DNA from: Psychromonas arctica DSM 14288
Lineage (GTDB): Bacteria; Pseudomonadota; Gammaproteobacteria; Enterobacterales; Psychromonadaceae
Direction of reading: 5' to 3'
Assembly (NCBI RefSeq): GCF_000482725.1
Contig: NZ_KI519479.1
Span: forward strand, 32,331-96,330
DNA length: 64,000 bases
Made by a program: the position numbers and the translations under genes. The notes below the pieces were generated by a model. The model made no database searches and had not been told where the DNA came from. It saw only the letters and a program-made list of their open reading frames with translations. This document shows positions 9,105-18,627 of the stretch, one piece after another (the stretch's first letter is position 1; every line of letters starts with the position of its first letter).

Positions 9105-11045
9105 ATGACACTGTTTAATCAGATAAACTCATTATTACTAGGGCTGTTCTTACTAGTAGCAACGAGTTTGGCGTATTTTCAGTTTACCCAAACAAAAACA
9201 TTTATGGATAGCCAAATAGCGTCGGACTTAAATAATACAACGAATGCGCTTACATTAATGTTGAAGCCGCACCTTGAAACAGGGGATGTTGCCTCTGCAG
9301 AAACTGTGATTAATGTTATTTTTGAAGGTGGATTTTATAAAAAAGTAAGCCTGACTTGGTTAGAAACAAGTAAAACACAAGTATGGGAAAACCCAATCAA
9401 AGTAGCCGGCGTACCACAGTGGTTTTTAGACTTACATTTATTTGAGTCACAAAGTACAGAGAGTGTTATTACTAATGGTTGGATCCAACTGGCAACATTA
9501 AATTTAGAAGCAAATCCAGCAATTGGTTACAGCCAATTATGGAAAGTAATGTGCGATACTTTAATCGCATTAGCTATTATATTTTTTGTCTCTTTAATTA
9601 TTTTAAATCTTCGTTTAAAACGTATTCTTGCACCATTACATCGTGTCGCGGATCAAGCTAAACTGATTGCAAAACGAGAATTTCAGCCTAATTTAGCAAT
9701 CCCGGAAACAACAGAGCTTAAAGAGGTTGTATTAGCTATTAATAGTATGTCTGGTCAATTACAAGCAGTGTTTTCACAGTTAGATAAAGAAGTGGTCTCT
9801 TTAAAGAAAGGAAAACTAACCGATACTGTTTCGCAATTACCAAATCGTTTATACCTTAATTCACAACTTGCAAGCTGGATCAAAGATCCTGGCTATGGTG
9901 GTTTATTAATCGCAAGGTTAGATTGGTTAGAAACGATTTACGATCAATTTGGGTATCAAGTTAGAGATAATACTATCCAAATTTTAGCCAAAGAAATGCA
10001 ACAAACTTTACCTGCAGTATGTCCAAGCTTTATTGCTCGTATCTCCAATCGAGAGTTTGTATTTTTAGTCACTAAAGCATCGCAACCGCAACTGAACGTC
10101 TATTTACAAAAGGTATCTCGACTAATTAGTGAAGCAATGCAAAATGTAAATTATGATGGTGAGGGCCAATTTGCTATTGGTGGTGCGATTCGTACTGATG
10201 ATATAACGGCTTCTGAATTATTAGCTAATGCAGATAATGCACTGCAACATGCTTTGAATGAATCAAAAGTGAGTCACTGGTACGAGAGTGTGGTTAAACA
10301 AGATATGACATTGACGCAATGGCATACTCATTTAAAAGAGGCAATTGCCAATAAGTCACTAAAATTTAAATGGCATCCTTCAATTTCATTTGCAAACGAT
10401 AAAATTTTGCATCATGAAATTTACAGTATTATCACCATTGATAATAAACAGATCCGTGCCGCTAAATTTATGCCTTACATCGAGCAGTTAGAGTTAGGCA
10501 GTCAGTTCGATAAATCATTAATTGAAGCCATTGTAGAAAACCCAACCATGCAATCTAGCAATAAGAAAGTAGCCATTAACATTACTCATGACAGCGTGCT
10601 TGATTTGCAATTTCATAGTTGGTTAAAAGGGTTTTTGAAAGCACAACCTGATCAAAACCGCTTTTATTTTGAGATCCAAGAAGATGCTATTTTAAATCAC
10701 CCTGAACAAAGTATTCATTTTGCTAACCTAATTAAAGAAGTGGGGGCTCAACTTGGCATTGATCATTATGGAAGAGAGATGGCGTCATTATCTTACTTAC
10801 AAAATATCAAACCAAATTATGTAAAACTAGACCAATCTCTATCTTGTGATTTGAGCAATGAAATGGATGTTGGCGAGTTGACACAGCGACTTGTATTAAC
10901 GCGAGCAGTAATTAACACTGCGCTCGGTTCAGGTGTGGATGTGATCATTACAGGAGTTGAAGATTACGAACAGCTAGATAGAGTCAGTGAATTACAAGCA
11001 ACGGGTTATCAAGGATTCATTATTGCACCCAGTGATGTTAATTAA
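9105..11045 (+). CDS. lapD: c-di-GMP receptor LapD (degenerate GGDEF-EAL, inside-out signalling)
   Basis: The 646-aa inner-membrane protein has TM1 (about 7-25), a periplasmic LapD/MoxY-type domain, TM2 (about 146-168), a HAMP linker, a GGDEF-like domain and an EAL-like domain. Both catalytic motifs are lost: the GGDEF site reads SNREF (314-318), and the EAL triplet reads EIY (438-440). It should therefore bind c-di-GMP without making or degrading it. When bound, it sequesters LapG in the periplasm and keeps the adhesin on the surface. It is the last gene of the operon, followed by a strong terminator. Confidence 0.94.
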   Translation: MTLFNQINSLLLGLFLLVATSLAYFQFTQTKTFMDSQIASDLNNTTNALTLMLKPHLETGDVASAETVINVIFEGGFYKKVSLTWLETSKTQVWENPIKVAGVPQWFLDLHLFESQSTESVITNGWIQLATLNLEANPAIGYSQLWKVMCDTLIALAIIFFVSLIILNLRLKRILAPLHRVADQAKLIAKREFQPNLAIPETTELKEVVLAINSMSGQLQAVFSQLDKEVVSLKKGKLTDTVSQLPNRLYLNSQLASWIKDPGYGGLLIARLDWLETIYDQFGYQVRDNTIQILAKEMQQTLPAVCPSFIARISNREFVFLVTKASQPQLNVYLQKVSRLISEAMQNVNYDGEGQFAIGGAIRTDDITASELLANADNALQHALNESKVSHWYESVVKQDMTLTQWHTHLKEAIANKSLKFKWHPSISFANDKILHHEIYSIITIDNKQIRAAKFMPYIEQLELGSQFDKSLIEAIVENPTMQSSNKKVAINITHDSVLDLQFHSWLKGFLKAQPDQNRFYFEIQEDAILNHPEQSIHFANLIKEVGAQLGIDHYGREMASLSYLQNIKPNYVKLDQSLSCDLSNEMDVGELTQRLVLTRAVINTALGSGVDVIITGVEDYEQLDRVSELQATGYQGFIIAPSDVN

Positions 11046-11080
11046 CACCTAATCAACAGTTCTTTTCAAAATAAGAAAGC

Positions 11081-11124
11081 AAAAAAGGGTTAAATAGCGA
11101 GTAAACTATTTAACCCTTTTTTCT
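11081..11124. terminator. Bidirectional-looking rho-independent terminator after lapD
   Basis: A 17-bp perfect stem (11081-11097 with 11106-11122, 8-base loop) has A6 on the left and T6 on the right. It can end transcription of the adhesin operon and also work from the other strand. Confidence 0.93.
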
Positions 11125-11288
11125 TGATAAAGTTAAATATATCAGACGTTTATGTCAACATTGTTAATGTGTTTAGTCAAATTTAATGCAGAAAAATACA
11201 TCAATTCAACGCAAAAATTGGGTCAAATGATTATTTTCTTTGCAAAATTTCTAACACTGAAGGGATGCATTTTAACCAGCTAGATTGA

Positions 11289-11641
11289 TCAGCTATTAGC
11301 TGAATTAATGGTATTAGTGGCGTTGGTTATGTGATTGTTTTTTGATTCCGCATGTTGCGCTTTAAATTTTGGAAACTTAGGTGCAACCACCACAATACAA
11401 TAACCTTGCTCAGGATTTTTAAATAATATCTTTGATGATAATCCTATGCCGCATAAAAATATCAAGAGGTTCAACACTTGTTAATCTATCTTTATTAAAT
11501 ATCTGTTGTTGATTAATATGCGCTTTCTTTTCGGCCTCCGGTATGTCCTGAAATAGTACTTGTAACACCTTTTACTTGGTTAAAAGCTGTTTCAAGATAC
11601 CTGAAACATCCCCCTCCGATGATCATATTTTTTTGTGTCAT
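11289..11641 (-). pseudogene. Decayed methionine sulfoxide reductase A (msrA) remnant
   Basis: On the minus strand an ATG at 11641, preceded by AAGGAAG, opens MTQKNMIIGGGCFRYLETAF, which matches the MsrA N-terminus with the active-site GCF intact. The following KGVTSTISGHTGG is also MsrA. The sequence then jumps to the C-terminal third in another frame (INQQQIFNKDRLTSVEPLDIF), and later DYHQRYYLK and NPEQGYCIVVVAPKFPKF appear in further frames. About 80 central residues are missing and at least two frameshifts and a stop are present. It cannot make active MsrA. The segment order and the degree of match make the identification firm. Confidence 0.85.
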
Positions 11642-11959
11642 TGTGCTTCCTTATTGTTTGATAACTAAACGATGTAAATTATAGAGCTCGTTAACATTCG
11701 TATGAATAACTCATATAGAGTACAGTCTAAATGAACAATTTATGAGTACCTGCCATCATGTTGAACTCTGTCAGAACATATAGATATCACTTTTTAAGAT
11801 AAAATAGTCTCTATAAACTGCCATCGTAGAGCATAAATATGTTAACTTAAGCACCTATTTAAAGCCTTAATGTGAGCGCTTGCTTAATGCACTCATCTTT
11901 ACAGAGATCGAAATACGTTAAGTTATCATTTCGTCGTTTATTGAACAGAGAAAAACACT
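11642..11959. other. Gene-free leader region upstream of nrdR
   Basis: This AT-rich intergenic DNA holds the ribosome-binding site of the msrA remnant at its left edge and presumably the nrdR promoter at its right. I see no open reading frame, RNA gene or strong terminator. The same holds for 11125-11288 on the other side of the remnant. Confidence 0.5.
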
Positions 11960-12415
11960 ATGTTTTGTCCTTTTTGTAATGCCCAAGATACAAAAGTTAT
12001 TGATTCACGTCTTGTTTCTGAAGGCTCTCAAGTTCGTCGCCGCCGTTTATGTAATGAGTGTAATGAACGATTCACTACCTTTGAATTAGCAGAACTTATC
12101 ATGCCGCGTTTAATTAAATCAGATGGTAGTCGTGAACCCTTTAATGAAGAAAAACTGCTTGTAGGCATTAATATCGCACTAGAAAAACGCCCGGTTAGTA
12201 TTGAAGCGGTAGAAAGTGCGGTGAATAAATTAAAATCAACATTGCGTGCAACTGGCGAGCGCGAAATCCCTTCCAAAATGGTGGGTGAATTGGTGATGGA
12301 TTTACTTAAAAGCTTAGATAAAGTTGCTTACATTCGTTTTGCTTCTGTATATCGCGCTTTTGAAGACGTTAAAGAATTTGGTGAAGAGATTGCTAAATTA
12401 GATACCAATAAATGA
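11960..12415 (+). CDS. nrdR: Transcriptional repressor NrdR
   Basis: NrdR senses ATP/dATP and represses ribonucleotide reductase operons by binding NrdR boxes. The 151 aa include the zinc ribbon Cys3-Cys6-Cys31-Cys34 (MFCPFC and LCNEC), the Arg-rich VRRRRLC DNA-binding segment, and an ATP-cone domain (about 49-139) starting at [10 protein letters not shown]. Length is standard. It heads the riboflavin gene cluster, as in most gammaproteobacteria, 135 bp before ribD. Confidence 0.97.
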   Translation: MFCPFCNAQDTKVIDSRLVSEGSQVRRRRLCNECNERFTTFELAELIMPRLIKSDGSREPFNEEKLLVGINIALEKRPVSIEAVESAVNKLKSTLRATGEREIPSKMVGELVMDLLKSLDKVAYIRFASVYRAFEDVKEFGEEIAKLDTNK

Positions 12416-12550
12416 ATATAATAAATAGAAGCCTTAAATAAAATATAAATATTGCCAATAAAGTTTAAGGTTATTGACTGCTTATCGATCATACGGCACG
12501 TTAAATGTTTCAATGAATTAATTATTTAAATCAATAAAAGTACTAATAAA

Positions 12551-13690
12551 ATGCTATTTACAGAGCTTGATGAAAAATACATGCAACGTGCCATCGTACT
12601 TGCGGAACGAGGCCGATTTACTACTTCTCCTAACCCAAATGTAGGGTGTGTAATTGTTAAGGAAGGCAATATTGTTGGTGAGGGCTTCCATCTTAAAGCG
12701 GGGGCTGGTCATGCAGAGGTGAATGCGCTAGCGATTGCCAAACAGCAATCTATTGGTGCTACATGTTATGTCACTCTGGAGCCTTGTTCGCATTTTGGTA
12801 GAACGCCTCCGTGCGCTTTAGCATTAGTTAAAGCGGGCGTTAAACGTGTTGTAGTCGCAATGGTTGATCCAAACCCTAAAGTGACAGGGCGAGGTATTAC
12901 CTTATTACAAGAAGCGGGGATTAAAGTTGATGTGGGGTTGTTAACCAAACAAGCTGAGCAGTTAAATTTAGGTTTCATTACTCGGATGAAATATAAGCGC
13001 CCAAGAATAACGGTAAAAATGGCGTCAAGTTTAGACGGTAAAACGGCATTAAAAAATGGCCTTAGTCAATGGATAACAGGCCCAGACGCAAGAGTAGATG
13101 TCCAATATTATCGCGCACAGCAAAGCGCTATTTTAACAGGTATAAATACGGTGCTAGCCGATGACCCTAGTTTAAATGTGCGTTATAAAGAACTTTTAGC
13201 TAGTCCTGCTTTTGATAGTGAATTAGTGAGTGAAGCTAATCTGCGGCAACCAATACGTGTTATTTTAGATTCTAATAACCAATGTACATTACAAGAAAAA
13301 TTATTTGATTTACCCGGTAAAGTTTTATTAGTGTCGTTACAAGCTCGAGATACAAGTGCATTCAAAAATTGTGTCGCGCAAGTCGATCAAATTATTTGTA
13401 GCGCAGACAATCATCAGCGTATCGACCTTAATGCGTTAATGATTTTGCTGAACGAATATGAAATTAACGACCTATGGGTGGAAGCTGGTGCAACTTTAGC
13501 TGGCGAATTGTTCAAAAATGAGTTGGTTGATGAATTTATTCTCTATCAAGCGACAAAATTAATGGGCGATCAAAGCAGAAACTTAGTAAACTTACCTAAC
13601 TTTTCCACGATGAACGAAATTATTACCCTCAAATTACACTCTGTGATGCAGATAGGTGATGATATTCGTCTGATTAACCATCGAGAATAA
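12551..13690 (+). CDS. ribD: Bifunctional riboflavin biosynthesis deaminase/reductase RibD
   Basis: RibD carries out the second and third steps of riboflavin synthesis, deamination and then reduction of the pyrimidine intermediate. The N-terminal cytidine-deaminase-like domain shows the zinc site His54-Ala-Glu56, Cys79 and Cys88 (PCSHFGRTPPC). The reductase domain begins near ITVKMASSLDGKTAL (about 155) and has the usual GINTVLADDPSLNVR. The length of 379 aa is normal. The next gene, ribE, starts one base after the stop. Confidence 0.97.
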   Translation: MLFTELDEKYMQRAIVLAERGRFTTSPNPNVGCVIVKEGNIVGEGFHLKAGAGHAEVNALAIAKQQSIGATCYVTLEPCSHFGRTPPCALALVKAGVKRVVVAMVDPNPKVTGRGITLLQEAGIKVDVGLLTKQAEQLNLGFITRMKYKRPRITVKMASSLDGKTALKNGLSQWITGPDARVDVQYYRAQQSAILTGINTVLADDPSLNVRYKELLASPAFDSELVSEANLRQPIRVILDSNNQCTLQEKLFDLPGKVLLVSLQARDTSAFKNCVAQVDQIICSADNHQRIDLNALMILLNEYEINDLWVEAGATLAGELFKNELVDEFILYQATKLMGDQSRNLVNLPNFSTMNEIITLKLHSVMQIGDDIRLINHRE

Positions 13691-13691
13691 T

Positions 13692-14354
13692 ATGTTTACA
13701 GGCATTATTGCAGCAGTGGGCAAAATCACTGCAATTAAAAATAATGAAAAAGATATGACCATCACCGTGCATGCTGGCGAGTTAGAGATGAACGACGTCA
13801 AACTCGGTGATAGTATTTCCAATAATGGTGTTTGTTTAACCGTAACACGTCTAGGTGAAAACTCATTTGATGCGGATGTCTCACATGAAACTATTCGATT
13901 AAGTGGCTTTGCAAATATTCAACCCGGATTTATGGTCAACCTCGAAAAAGCGATGCAAATGAATGACCGTTTTGGTGGTCATATTGTTAGCGGCCATGTT
14001 GATGGGGTTGGCGAAATAACGTCTATTTCTCCATTAGGTAATGCCGTTGAATATTGGATCAAAGCACCCGATGATTTAGCTAAATATATTGCTAAAAAAG
14101 GGTCGATTACCGTTGATGGGATCAGTCTTACAACGAATGATGTCGATGGCGCTAGTTTTAAATTAACCATCATTCCTCATACTATCAGTCAAACCACGAT
14201 GCAATATTATGTTGTTGGTAGTCGTGTTAATTTAGAAGTGGATGTGATCGCTCGTTATCTAGAGCGTTTGGTATTAGGTAAACATGCCGCTGACACAAAT
14301 AAAAAACAACAGTCGACAATGGAGCTGCTAGCAAAAAGCGGTTTCATGGGGTAA
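13692..14354 (+). CDS. ribE: Riboflavin synthase alpha subunit
   Basis: This enzyme dismutates two 6,7-dimethyl-8-ribityllumazine molecules to riboflavin, the last step of the pathway. The 220 aa contain two tandem lumazine-binding repeats, the first starting at the invariant MFTGII and the second around GGHIVSGHVDGVG. The C-terminal trimerisation helix follows. It is tightly packed between ribD and ribBX, consistent with one operon. (Some genomes call this gene ribC.). Confidence 0.97.
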   Translation: MFTGIIAAVGKITAIKNNEKDMTITVHAGELEMNDVKLGDSISNNGVCLTVTRLGENSFDADVSHETIRLSGFANIQPGFMVNLEKAMQMNDRFGGHIVSGHVDGVGEITSISPLGNAVEYWIKAPDDLAKYIAKKGSITVDGISLTTNDVDGASFKLTIIPHTISQTTMQYYVVGSRVNLEVDVIARYLERLVLGKHAADTNKKQQSTMELLAKSGFMG

Positions 14355-14377
14355 TTCACAAGGTTTAAGGAATAAAA

Positions 14378-15484
14378 ATGAAGTTAAATACTACTGCAGA
14401 AATCATTGAAGATATTCGCTTAGGAAAAATGGTTATTTTAATGGATGACGAAGACCGTGAGAATGAAGGTGATTTGATCATGGCTGCGGACTTAGTAACG
14501 CCAGAAGCAATTAACTTCATGGCAAAGTATGGTCGAGGCTTGATTTGCTTAACTCTGACAGAAGCTCGCTGTGAAAAATTAAAGTTACCATTAATGGTAG
14601 AAGATAATACGGCAGCATTTTCAACTAACTTTACTGTTTCCATTGAAGCTGCAGAGGGTGTTACAACGGGTATTTCAGCTGCAGATCGTGCAGTGACTGT
14701 ATTAGCCGCGATTGGTAAAGATGCAAAACCGACAGATATCGTAATGCCAGGTCATATTTTTCCACTTAAAGCACAAGAAGGTGGTGTTCTAACTCGTGCG
14801 GGTCATACTGAAGCAGGTTGTGATTTAGCGCGTCTTGCTGGTCGTGAACCTGCTGGCGTTATTGTTGAAATCTTAAATGAAGATGGCAGCATGGCGCGTC
14901 GTGCTGACTTGGAAGTGTTTGCTAAGCAACATAATATTAAGCTAGGCACAGTTGCTGATTTAATTGAATACCGTAACAACAATGAAACCACGATTGAACG
15001 TGTTAGTGAGTGCAAGTTACCGACTGAGTTTGGTGAATTTGATTTAGTCGCTTATCAAGATACTATCGACAAACAAGTGCATTTTGCGCTGGTTAATGGT
15101 GAAGTAAAAAGCGATGCAATCACTAATGTGCGTGTTCATTTACAAAATACATTTGCTGATAACTTTTTTTCTGATCGTTTAAGTCCGCGCACTTGGCCAC
15201 TGCATAGTGCTTTGGCACGTTTAGCCAAAGATGGCGGTGTATTAGTTATGTTAGGACACCAAGAAACGGCAGAATCATTGATCGAACAAATCAAAAATAT
15301 TCAGCAAGAAGATGCCGGTGAACGTATTGCTGCTAAAGCACAAGGTGCAAGCCGTCGTGTCGGTGTCGGTTCGCAAATTTTGCGTGATTTAGGCGTACAA
15401 AAAATGGCATTGTTTAGTTCACAGAAAAAGTACCATGCATTATCTGGTTTTGGGCTAGAAGTGGTTGAATACATCACCGAATAA
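14378..15484 (+). CDS. ribB: 3,4-dihydroxy-2-butanone 4-phosphate synthase with degenerate RibA-like domain (RibBX type)
   Basis: The N-terminal ~200 residues are a complete DHBP synthase, with [15 protein letters not shown], the substrate loop and [13 protein letters not shown], which turns ribulose 5-phosphate into the four-carbon riboflavin precursor. The C-terminal ~160 residues resemble GTP cyclohydrolase II. They lack its three zinc cysteines and the GYxxRGHExRG-type catalytic segment, so they probably have no cyclohydrolase activity. This is the RibBX variant known in Proteobacteria, and a separate ribA is expected elsewhere. It lies 23 bp after ribE and has a normal start ([20 protein letters not shown]). 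Confidence 0.93.
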   Translation: MKLNTTAEIIEDIRLGKMVILMDDEDRENEGDLIMAADLVTPEAINFMAKYGRGLICLTLTEARCEKLKLPLMVEDNTAAFSTNFTVSIEAAEGVTTGISAADRAVTVLAAIGKDAKPTDIVMPGHIFPLKAQEGGVLTRAGHTEAGCDLARLAGREPAGVIVEILNEDGSMARRADLEVFAKQHNIKLGTVADLIEYRNNNETTIERVSECKLPTEFGEFDLVAYQDTIDKQVHFALVNGEVKSDAITNVRVHLQNTFADNFFSDRLSPRTWPLHSALARLAKDGGVLVMLGHQETAESLIEQIKNIQQEDAGERIAAKAQGASRRVGVGSQILRDLGVQKMALFSSQKKYHALSGFGLEVVEYITE

Positions 15485-15547
15485 ACAGTGTCAGTATAGA
15501 AATAAACTGTGTTAGAATGCACAAAAATTTTGTAATAAGGGTAGAAA

Positions 15548-16015
15548 ATGAAAATAATTGAAGGTGGCTTAGCCGCTCCACAAGCTAAAATTGCAATCGT
15601 AATCTCTCGCTTTAACAGCTTTATTAATGAGCAGTTACTTGCTGGTGCAGTTGATACCCTTAAACGTACAGGTCAAGTTGCTGATGAAAATATCACGGTG
15701 ATTCGAGTACCGGGTGCTGTTGAGCTGCCATTAGTAGCTAAACGTGCAGCTACATCTAAAAAGTTTGATGCTATTGTTGCGTTGGGTTGTGTTATCCGTG
15801 GTGGTACACCGCACTTTGAATTAGTGGTTAACGAATGTAATAAAGGCTTAGCAAGTGTATCGTTAGATAACGATATCCCTGTTGCATTTGGCGTTTTATC
15901 AACGGACTCAATTGATCAAGCAATTGAACGTGCTGGAACTAAAATGGGTAACAAAGGTAGTGAAGCTGCTTTAAGCGCATTAGAAATGGTTAACGTGATG
16001 GCGGAATTAGGATAA
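15548..16015 (+). CDS. ribH: 6,7-dimethyl-8-ribityllumazine synthase
   Basis: RibH condenses the pyrimidine and the four-carbon unit to lumazine and forms icosahedral shells. The 155 aa show [12 protein letters not shown], the GAVELPL substrate-binding segment, the [13 protein letters not shown] active-site strand with catalytic His, and the C-terminal helix. It follows ribBX after 63 bp and overlaps nusB as TAATG. Confidence 0.97.
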   Translation: MKIIEGGLAAPQAKIAIVISRFNSFINEQLLAGAVDTLKRTGQVADENITVIRVPGAVELPLVAKRAATSKKFDAIVALGCVIRGGTPHFELVVNECNKGLASVSLDNDIPVAFGVLSTDSIDQAIERAGTKMGNKGSEAALSALEMVNVMAELG

Positions 16016-16449
16016 TGAAAATGAAACCTGCTGAACGTCGTCGTGCTCGTCAGTTTGCTGTGCAAGCTATTTATCAATGGCAAATCACGCAAACAGGTGT
16101 GTCACAAATTATTGAACAATTCTCTGTTGACCAAGATATGTCAAAAGCGGACGTTCCTTACTTTAAAGAATTGTTAATCGGTGTAGTGCAGAGAGTTGAG
16201 TCATTAGATGAAAAACTTTCTCCGTACCTATCTCGTAAAATTGACGATGTTGATATGGTTGATATTGCCGTATTACGTTTAGCGATGTTTGAGTTAACTT
16301 ACCGCACTGATGTACCGCCTAAAGTGGTACTAAATGAAGCGATTGAATTAGCAAAAGATTTTGCAACCGATGAGTCATATAAATTTGTTAACGGTGTGTT
16401 AGATAAAGCACTTCGTAGCTTAAAGTTACGTGAAGAAATCTCAAAATAA
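16015..16449 (+). CDS. nusB: Transcription antitermination factor NusB
   Basis: NusB binds boxA RNA together with S10 and supports rRNA operon antitermination. The 144-aa all-helical protein has the family N-terminus (PAERRRARQFAVQAIYQW) and the C-terminal VVLNEAIELAKDF and KFVNGVLDK motifs. Its ATG uses the last A of the ribH stop codon, so the two are translationally coupled. A clear terminator follows. Confidence 0.97.
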   Translation: MKMKPAERRRARQFAVQAIYQWQITQTGVSQIIEQFSVDQDMSKADVPYFKELLIGVVQRVESLDEKLSPYLSRKIDDVDMVDIAVLRLAMFELTYRTDVPPKVVLNEAIELAKDFATDESYKFVNGVLDKALRSLKLREEISK

Positions 16450-16475
16450 TTACAGTTATTATGTGTAATGAGAAT

Positions 16476-16508
16476 AAAATCCAGTTATTTATAACTGGAT
16501 TTTTTTTC
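16476..16508 (+). terminator. Terminator after nusB
   Basis: The stem ATCCAGTTAT/ATAACTGGAT (16479-16488 with 16491-16500) is followed by eight T residues. It ends the riboflavin operon. Confidence 0.93.
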
Positions 16509-16631
16509 GATAAAAAATGGATAATTAGCTTATTGCTTAAAAGAATGCCGGTTTAAATTAATCTCTAATCGATTTAATCGTGATAAAAGCAAATACAAAA
16601 ACCTTAAAAATATCAATCATAAAAATAACTA

Positions 16632-16791
16632 ATACCAATCTGGATAAATAAGTGGTCTTTAGACGTTAGGGGAAATGGATGATAGCAAGGCGTTGATTGT
16701 AGTAACTAGTTGTTCTCATTGCAAAATCAACAACGAAGCTAGAATTCATTTTAACAAGCATAAATGACTTGATGATTACTTAGATTGGTAT
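16632..16791. repeat. MITE-like palindromic-end repeat (160 bp)
   Basis: Perfect 10-bp terminal inverted repeats ATACCAATCT and AGATTGGTAT bound a non-coding 160-bp segment between nusB and the next gene. The ACCAATC termini resemble short dispersed elements common in marine Alteromonadales. No transposase is present, so it would be non-autonomous. The remaining gap DNA (16509-16631) shows nothing else recognisable. Confidence 0.6.
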
Positions 16792-16807
16792 AAAACAAGG
16801 AGTAAAG

Positions 16808-17527
16808 ATGAACAAGAGTTTAGCCACTAACCTGATTGCAGCCTTAATCTTAGGCTTAGGGTTTGTAATGGGTGACACTGAAATTGCAGCTATATTAATT
16901 ATGGTCGGACTGTTTGCACTATCGGGGGCCTTAACCAACTGGCTTGCTGTATTTATGTTGTTTGAAAAAGTCCCATTCCTATATGGCTCAGGTGTTGTGC
17001 CCGCTCACTTTGAAGAATTTAAGTCAGGTATTAGAAATTTAATGATGACGCAATTCTTTACTGCAGAAAATGTGGATCGTTTTTTATCTGCTGGTAGTTT
17101 TTCACCTGCACAATTAAATCTACAACCCGTGATCGAAAAAGTTGATTTAAATCCGACCTATGATGGTTTAATAAAAGTGATTATGAACTCCTCATTTGGT
17201 GCTATGTTAGATATGTTTGGTGGTGAAGACGCACTCACTCCACTCAGAGAACCTTTTATTAAACACATGAAAACATCCATTATTGATCTCACAAAAGATG
17301 ATGCATTTATTGAGTTATTAAAAAGTGAAATTGAACAACCGGATATGATGCAGGATATTTTAGCTAAAATAGAAAAAATAATAGAACAGCGCCTAAATGA
17401 GCTGACACCACAATTAGTGAAAGAGATCATTCAAGCTATGATCAAAAAACACTTAGGTTGGTTAGTTGTGTGGGGTGGTGTATTCGGTGGTTTGATTGGT
17501 TTAGTGAGTGCACTTATCGTTGCTTAA
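16808..17527 (+). CDS. DUF445-family membrane protein
   Basis: The 239-aa protein has two N-terminal hydrophobic helices (about 8-25 and 30-52) containing the family segment ALTNWLAVFMLFEKVPF. A long soluble helical middle and a single C-terminal transmembrane segment (LGWLVVWGGVFGGLIGLVSALIVA region) follow. This matches DUF445/YheB-like proteins, whose molecular role is unknown. ATG 16808 follows an AAGGAG. It seems to be a single-gene unit, with its own terminator downstream. Confidence 0.85.
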   Translation: MNKSLATNLIAALILGLGFVMGDTEIAAILIMVGLFALSGALTNWLAVFMLFEKVPFLYGSGVVPAHFEEFKSGIRNLMMTQFFTAENVDRFLSAGSFSPAQLNLQPVIEKVDLNPTYDGLIKVIMNSSFGAMLDMFGGEDALTPLREPFIKHMKTSIIDLTKDDAFIELLKSEIEQPDMMQDILAKIEKIIEQRLNELTPQLVKEIIQAMIKKHLGWLVVWGGVFGGLIGLVSALIVA

Positions 17528-17637
17528 AGCTAAGTGTTTGAGATTATTAAACGGCGTAAGTTAGCCATTAATCGTTAAATTAATTTAATCAATAAAATAG
17601 TATGAGTTAATCCAAAACGATTACAAAAACTACTCTT

Positions 17638-17667
17638 AAAGCCTGTTTTACGCAGGCTTTATTTTTA
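17638..17667 (+). terminator. Terminator after the DUF445 gene
   Basis: AAAGCCTG (17638-17645) pairs with CAGGCTTT (17653-17660) and is followed by ATTTTTAT. It lies right before the next gene's ribosome-binding site. Confidence 0.85.
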
Positions 17668-17690
17668 TATTGCATGGGAAGAAGCTTGTT

Positions 17691-18587
17691 ATGTTTAATA
17701 ATACTTTTGTTTTAACCACGTTAGCATTATTAGCCTTTGCTGCTAATTCCGTTTTTTGTAGATTAGCACTAGGTGATAACCAAATCGATGCAGGTAGCTT
17801 TACTGTGATCCGATTGTTTTCTGGTTGTATTTTCTTAGCTATTTTTCTTGCTGTTAAGCATTTTTTTATTGATTTAAAAAAAGTGGCAGAGAAGGGAACT
17901 GCTACTAAAAAAAGTAAAGGTAGTTGGATCAATGCTATTTGGTTGTTTGTTTATGCCCTAACATTTTCATACGCCTATATTCAGTTAGATACCGCAACAG
18001 GGGCCTTAGTACTATTTGCTACAGTACAAGTTACCATGTTAGTAACGCGCCTATTTAAAGGGCATCTACTAAGTCGTGCGGAGTTATTGGGTTTAATGCT
18101 AGCTGTTGCTGGTTTTATTTATTTATTAGCACCGCAAATGTCCAGCCCTTCTTTAATTGCATTTGTATTGATGTGTATATCAGGTATAAGTTGGGCCTTC
18201 TATACGTTAGCGGGTAAAAAAAGTACTGATCCCAGTGCTGATACCATTTTTAACTTTTTCCGTACTTTACCGTTTCTATTCATTTTTGCACTTGTTAATA
18301 TTGAGACTACCCAGTTAACCATGGATGGTGTGTTATACGCCATTTTATCTGGTGTATTTGCTTCTGCATTAGGTTACTTATTGTGGTATCAAGCATTAAC
18401 AACATTGCGTCATAACGTTGCAGCCGTTGTGCAATTACTAGTCCCTGTATTAGCCGCTGTTGCAGGCTTTATCTTCCTCGGTGAATCCGTGTCATTAGTG
18501 TTTGTTATATCAAGCATGATGATTTTGAGCGGCATTCTTTTAGTGATTAAAAATCCATCATTAAAAGCTTCTGTAGCGCTGAAATAA
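17691..18587 (+). CDS. EamA-family (DMT superfamily) transporter
   Basis: The 298-aa inner-membrane protein has ten predicted hydrophobic helices forming two EamA repeats, with LALLAFAANSVFCRLAL at the start and LLWYQALTTLRHNVAAVVQLLVP in the second repeat. Members move small metabolites or amino acids outward or inward, and the substrate here cannot be told. I chose ATG 17691, eight bases after GGGAAG. The upstream TTG at 17670 lies next to the terminator hairpin and adds seven non-conserved residues. A Lys/Ser-rich cytoplasmic loop (about 67-80) separates helices 2 and 3. Confidence 0.9.
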   Translation: MFNNTFVLTTLALLAFAANSVFCRLALGDNQIDAGSFTVIRLFSGCIFLAIFLAVKHFFIDLKKVAEKGTATKKSKGSWINAIWLFVYALTFSYAYIQLDTATGALVLFATVQVTMLVTRLFKGHLLSRAELLGLMLAVAGFIYLLAPQMSSPSLIAFVLMCISGISWAFYTLAGKKSTDPSADTIFNFFRTLPFLFIFALVNIETTQLTMDGVLYAILSGVFASALGYLLWYQALTTLRHNVAAVVQLLVPVLAAVAGFIFLGESVSLVFVISSMMILSGILLVIKNPSLKASVALK

Positions 18588-18627
18588 CTGAGCATGTAAG
18601 GTAATCACTCTGTTTTAGTGAATGCGT

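Noticed and set aside
12416-12550. FMN riboswitch before ribD
   Set aside because: The conserved RFN element motifs are absent here and in the other gaps of the riboflavin operon.
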